64,000 nucleotides of DNA from Notospermus geniculatus (taxonomy: Eukaryota; Nemertea; Pilidiophora; Heteronemertea; Lineidae): positions 193,258 to 257,257 of the forward strand of contig NMRB01000754.1 of NCBI GenBank assembly GCA_002633025.1. Direction: 5' to 3'. Under the pieces are notes generated by a model. That model was given only the letters and a program-made list of their open reading frames with translations, was not told where the DNA came from and did not search any database. Below are positions 60,179 through 64,000 of this stretch, one piece after another. Position 1 is the stretch's first letter; every line of letters begins with the position of its first letter. The translations under genes were made by a program, and so were the position numbers.

Positions 60179-63100
60179 ATGAATGTGCACAGCAGCACAT
60201 TTGGTTGGGTGACCCTCGGGGTCCTACTCTTCCTAGGGACGTTCGGTCTTCACGGAGGATTATATCTTACACTTTATGCAGTCGCTACAGTGTTAGGGTA
60301 AGTGTACTCTAACTCATTGTGTGGGAAAACCATATTGTCTGCATAGACAGAGTACATGTAGAGTTAGGTCGCTCGGACGTCAGGGTAGTTGACATCTTCA
60401 CCTCCTGATTGACTGACTGACAGGAGGCTTTCATCTCCCAGTGGTGGGGTTCGCAGTAGAAGTACAATTCTTGATCAGTAACACTAACAGGGTTGTCTCT
60501 GTTTAAGTGCAGGCTGTTTGTGGAATTTGTACCTGATGACCTAAATTTACATAAACAGAAAAAAATAAAAATGGAAAAGACTCAAGGCACAGGGATGGCC
60601 ATGGGCCTAATTAGAATTGGCTGAAGAACCAATATCCTGGCTTGTATAGGGGCACCGTGACCTGACATCCCATTTGTGAAGTAGTGTGTCAAGAGTTATG
60701 ACCCAGATAGTGATGGAACCTCTTTCATGAAAGCCTTTGTCTTTCAGCTGTTTTTGCTGTTTCTTGTGTCCTAACCTGTTTTGTTCATAACATTTTGACA
60801 GGGGATTTGTTGCCTTCCACCTCCACGGCATGAACAAGTTGGATGACGAGGAAGTGATGTCGAAATATAAACGTCTGCCAAAACCAAACATCGGGATCAA
60901 GAAGCTGGTCGCTGAAGTCCGTGAAGCTGAGACCAAATATAAATCAGATAAAAGATTGACTGGTGCAAATATTATAGATGAAGTTCTACAGGAGGTAAAG
61001 ATTGCTCGCCATTTAGTGTTGGATCAGGTCTTTGTCATTCATTTGCCCTTTTCTTCTGTTTTGATGAGGAAAGATGAGCTTTATGCTGAAGAATCCAGGC
61101 ACTGTTTTGACATTTTCCAGTTGTAGCTAAGTGAACAGGAGACTGATTCCAGAACACCCTGCCAGACGTTGCACCATATGGCTCAGTAGTCGCACCATAC
61201 TATGTGACCCAATCTAACAAAAGTATGTTGCAACTGAGAAAAGGTTAACGGCCTTACAACACATAAGCTGAAATGTATGTCTGCAGGTTGACAATAGTAG
61301 TGGACAGCAGTGATAATAGTTGAGTGAACTGATGGCCAATGATGATCACCTGCAACAAGTGCCTACTTTTGCTGGAGCGGGTCACACATGACCCGGCTAA
61401 ATCTCAGCGGAACTGGAAACAGGCTGTCACGCATCAAGAATGGCACAGGCTTCTACGGATAGTAGTTGTGAATCTAATGCACTTTCCTCATTTCAGGTGC
61501 TTTTTTATCTGTTCCGTGACTATATCAAGTCGTGGTACAGAAAGATCAGCGATCACATGAAAATTTTCCACACGACATTCGTCAGACGATGCAGCGAGTC
61601 ATCATCGCATTTTCTGAACGATCAAAACAGGTGGATTGGGTGCCATATTTCACGACACGTCTTGTGGATGATTTTGCCTCACATCTTCGACTTTACAGAC
61701 GATCGCAGGAAAAAGTGGCCATATATAGAAAAGACGGTGAGTTCTTTATACTGGGGCCACTTCATCTAAGTTATAGTTTTAATCTGTACCAATTGAGGAG
61801 CCCTGATAGGCGAGAGGCTATCCCGTCTGCTCAGCAAGCGGCAGGTCCCAGGTTCGAATCCAGCCCAGCCCATAGGGATTCATTCCTGGCTCTTCAGGTT
61901 ATTTGTATGGGGCAGTAAGCCATGGTGCCTTGTACCTTGTGCCTTTGCATGGGCAAATCCAATACCTGTACCAATGGGACCGTACCAATGTCATCATTAT
62001 TGAGCATGCATCTCAGTCAGCTCGTCACCTGTTCCCCTCTCCTCTTCAGAATCAAAACCCCCTCCCGACCTTGAGTCCATCTTCTTCGACCTTGAGGTGG
62101 ACATGGAAGACAATATCACTCGGGATATGATATGTACAGACAGGGAACATGAGAGACGTGAGTAAAAGTTTGAATCCCGGGATATCATATCCTTTCTGAA
62201 TATCATACCAATCATATGAAGGCTCTGATGAGTGGAGACCCAGTCCCCCACATGTTAGAGGCTGAGGTCTTCATCACTGGCCTGTCAGCCAAATAGCAAA
62301 GATGGAAATGGATTGAGAATGATCAGATTTGTAGGTGGAGTACACTACGACCATGATTTGCCTACTCCTAGGGATTGATCAGATTTGTAGGTGGAGTACA
62401 CTACGACCATGGTTTGCCTACTCCTAGGGATTTAATCAAGAGTTTGATGTTTGTTTTCAGAGTACCTGCAGGATCTGAGTGAAGTCTTACTCTTCCTTCT
62501 TCTCCCTCCCGACGACTTTAGCAACAAACCATTCCGTTATATCCTCCGTGTAAGTACTCATAGCAACAAACCATTCCGTTATATCCTCCGTGTAAGTACT
62601 CATAGCAACAAGCCATTCCGTTATATCCTCTGTGTAAGTACTCATCTATTCTTTGTTTAGACAGCAACTCAGTCTAGCTACCCATTACATGTTCAGATAT
62701 CAACTCCATGTCATCAGCCTACATTTATTTGAAAGTCAACAAACCAGTTAAATCCTGGCTGTCGTATCTGATGAACTGCTCATGTTTTTTTCAGGAGATT
62801 CTTGTGAACTTTGTTTTCCTCCCGACAATTGAGATGGTGTCTGACCCAGATTATGTCAATCAAACTATAGCCTGGTTGGTAAGTTCACCTCAAGGTGCCT
62901 TGATAGCTGAGTGGTTCTCATGTCCGCTTGGCAAGCAACTGGTCTCAGATCCAGAGTGGGCCTGAATCCAGTCTGGGCCTGTGGGATAAATCATCCCAAG
63001 TTCACCTCAGTACTGAGTATGACATCATGAGGATAACTTGGTTTCTTGATAAAGGTGTGAACTTGGTGGTTTGACATTAATGATCAATCCCTGACGTTAC

Positions 63101-64000
63101 CTTTTCAGTGCAAAGAGACAACGTTCACCAACGAAACGTTCATGGCAATCATCAAGATGTCGGATTCTATTGAAGAGCTCCAGGCCGTCAAGGAGAAGGT
63201 TGACCTTGACATTGCTCGGCAGAGGTCAAGGGACACGGGGGGTGAAGACGGTGAGAGAAGAAATCCATTCTAGATTGACGTAAATGACAAAAATCTGTGC
63301 ACTTCCACCGAAACCTCAAACATAACCTTGGTCTGAAACTGAATGAATAGTTATTGATCATGTGTGTTTATTTTGCAGATATCCTGATCAAGGCGCAGCT
63401 GGGTAGCCTGCTCCACGTGAAAGAGGCGTGTGAGATGAGAATACAGAGGATTCAGGACGGGACTGATGAGGATTTCACAGAGGCTTCGGGGGTAGGCCTA
63501 CGCTATCATCACTTTGCTGTGTGTTCTTGTCGTCCCAGTGATGGCAGTGCGGAGTACACGGACACTAGTGTGTGTGTTGCACAGAAGTAATTGTACTACA
63601 TGTAGTGACTAATGCACAAGTGCATGCACTCCAATGATGCAACAGAGTGCAACATCATGACCTCGGATGAGGTCATATACAAGATATGATTCACAAGGTC
63701 ATTTTGTGTGCTCTGTCTGCATAACATGTCCCGTGTTAATGTATATTGATGATTTCCAGTCATTTTGGAGTTTTTGAGGATTGAATGAAGAGATCCCAGA
63801 CACAAAATCCAAAGTCCTGTTTAACTTTGTCACTTTTCTCTTTCAGCTTGACATGACTAAACTCATGGCTCCCGGCCAGCGCCTCTATAACCTGCCATTT
63901 GATGTAGTGCTCAATAATAACGTCGCGTTGGACTGCTTCATGGAGTTCCTGACGAGTATCGGTGCCAGTAGCTACCTCAGTTTTTACTTCAACGCCGACG
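60179..64000 (+). CDS. SNX13: SNX13, 5-prime part (membrane anchor, PXA, start of RGS)
   Basis: SNX13 is an RGS-PX sorting nexin anchored by N-terminal membrane helices, acting at ER-endosome/lysosome contacts in cholesterol export. Exons in window: 60179-60297, 60802-60994, 61497-61736, 62050-62157, 62461-62549, 62795-62878, 63109-63250, 63379-63491 and 63847 to beyond the edge. Two hydrophobic helices lie at about residues 8-45. The PXA domain starts near LTGANIIDEVLQ and includes DWVPYFTTRLVDDFASHLR and EVLLFLLLPPDDF. The RGS domain begins near PFDVVLNNNVALDCFMEFL. Apart from one site, phases agree. In exon 3 the frame shifts after ISD: two extra bases at about 61554-61555 (GATCACATGAA where GATCATGAA is expected) separate DYIKSWYRKISD from HENFPHDIRQ. 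The chosen start is an ATG directly after an acceptor, implying a non-coding leader exon. PX and C-terminal nexin domains lie outside. Confidence 0.93.
61199..61389. mobile_element. MITE family A, complete copy
   Basis: Left end TATGTGACCCAATCTAACAA, right end CTTTTGCTGGAGCGGGTCAC. It is the unbroken reference for the SINE-split copy at 38434-38880. Confidence 0.85.
61797..62010 (+). mobile_element. tRNA-derived SINE, family 1, 3-prime truncated
   Basis: Best preserved head: A-box-like TAGGCGAGAGG and B box GGTTCGAATCC about 35 bp apart, then GTGCCTTGTACCTTGTGCC. The body decays before the acceptor of the SNX13 exon at 62050. Confidence 0.85.
62320..62431 (+). repeat. Tandem duplication, 56-bp unit x2
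   Basis: TGATCAGATTTGTAGGTGGA and the following 36 bp occur twice in a row with a single difference (CATGATTTG / CATGGTTTG). It lies 29 bp before the acceptor of the exon at 62461, so it may place branch points or pyrimidine tracts. Confidence 0.9.
62520..62645 (+). repeat. 42-bp tandem repeat x3 covering an exon end and its splice donor
   Basis: The unit AGCAACAAACCATTCCGTTA, TATCCTCCGT, GTAAGTACTCAT occurs three times. Each copy contains the last ten codons of the SNX13 exon (SNKPFRYILR) and a perfect GTAAGT donor, at 62550, 62592 and 62634. The unit is 14 codons long with no stop, so the downstream donors stay in frame. Confidence 0.95.
62890..62990 (+). mobile_element. tRNA-derived SINE, family 1, head only
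   Basis: CCTTGATAGCTGAGTGG (A-box-like) and GTCCGCTTGGCAAGCAACTG as in the other heads. The B box is decayed and the body absent. Confidence 0.65.
63265..63348. mobile_element. MITE family G, half copy
   Basis: TGCACTTCCACCGAAACCTC followed by CTTGGTCTGAAACTGAATG matches one arm of 16818-17062. Confidence 0.7.

Noticed and set aside
61497-61736. Explaining the SNX13 frameshift by a hidden intron
   Set aside because: No GT..AG pair removes the shift without deleting conserved residues; the two blocks are adjacent in the family alignment.

Overview
This is nuclear DNA of an animal: intron-rich genes with canonical GT..AG junctions, homologous exon by exon to vertebrate genes, set in introns full of short inverted-repeat transposons and tRNA-derived SINEs. 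Two stretches look like both alleles of a highly heterozygous individual joined end to end. A marine invertebrate, probably a non-vertebrate deuterostome (echinoderm, hemichordate or amphioxus type), fits best, but the species cannot be fixed from the sequence.

Layout. (1) 938-4085 (+): a prolyl-iminopeptidase-type alpha/beta hydrolase, complete, with a duplicated exon that looks mutually exclusive. (2) 5151-12738 (-): CCDC93, complete, 21 exons, 631 codons. (3) 12739-13043: a 305-bp head-to-head promoter shared by CCDC93 and the next gene. (4) 13044-31079 (+): a type II phosphatidylinositol-5-phosphate 4-kinase (PIP4K2), 9 exons; its last three exons recur at 32629-33689 behind a single-N join. 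(5) 33955-41025: no gene recognised; it holds a second apparent allele duplication around a 700-bp gap (36269-36968). (6) 41026-42784 (-): ABITRAM/FAM206, complete, 5 exons. (7) 44758-57915 (+): a tastin (TROAP)-like protein, about 769 residues in 10 coding exons. (8) 60179-64000 (+): SNX13 from its membrane-anchor exon through the PXA domain into the start of the RGS domain, cut by the window edge; it shows a 2-bp frameshift and three tandem splice donors.

Three of the genes act in endosomal membrane biology (CCDC93 in the CCC/Commander complex, PIP4K2 in phosphoinositide conversion, SNX13 in endosome/lysosome lipid traffic). Tastin is a mitotic and microtubule protein, ABITRAM a small nuclear actin-related protein, and the peptidase is metabolic. 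I see no operon-like logic; the only tight coupling is the CCDC93/PIP4K2 bidirectional promoter.

Most of the remaining sequence is about a dozen families of short palindromic elements, several present two to seven times, plus two SINE families, one LINE 3-prime fragment and several minisatellites. The most interesting signals are exon-level innovations: peptidase exons 5a/5b separated by a 36-nt intron, the SNX13 triple donor, and a possible alternative exon in the PIP4K2 kinase core. No CRISPR array, rRNA or functional tRNA gene was seen.
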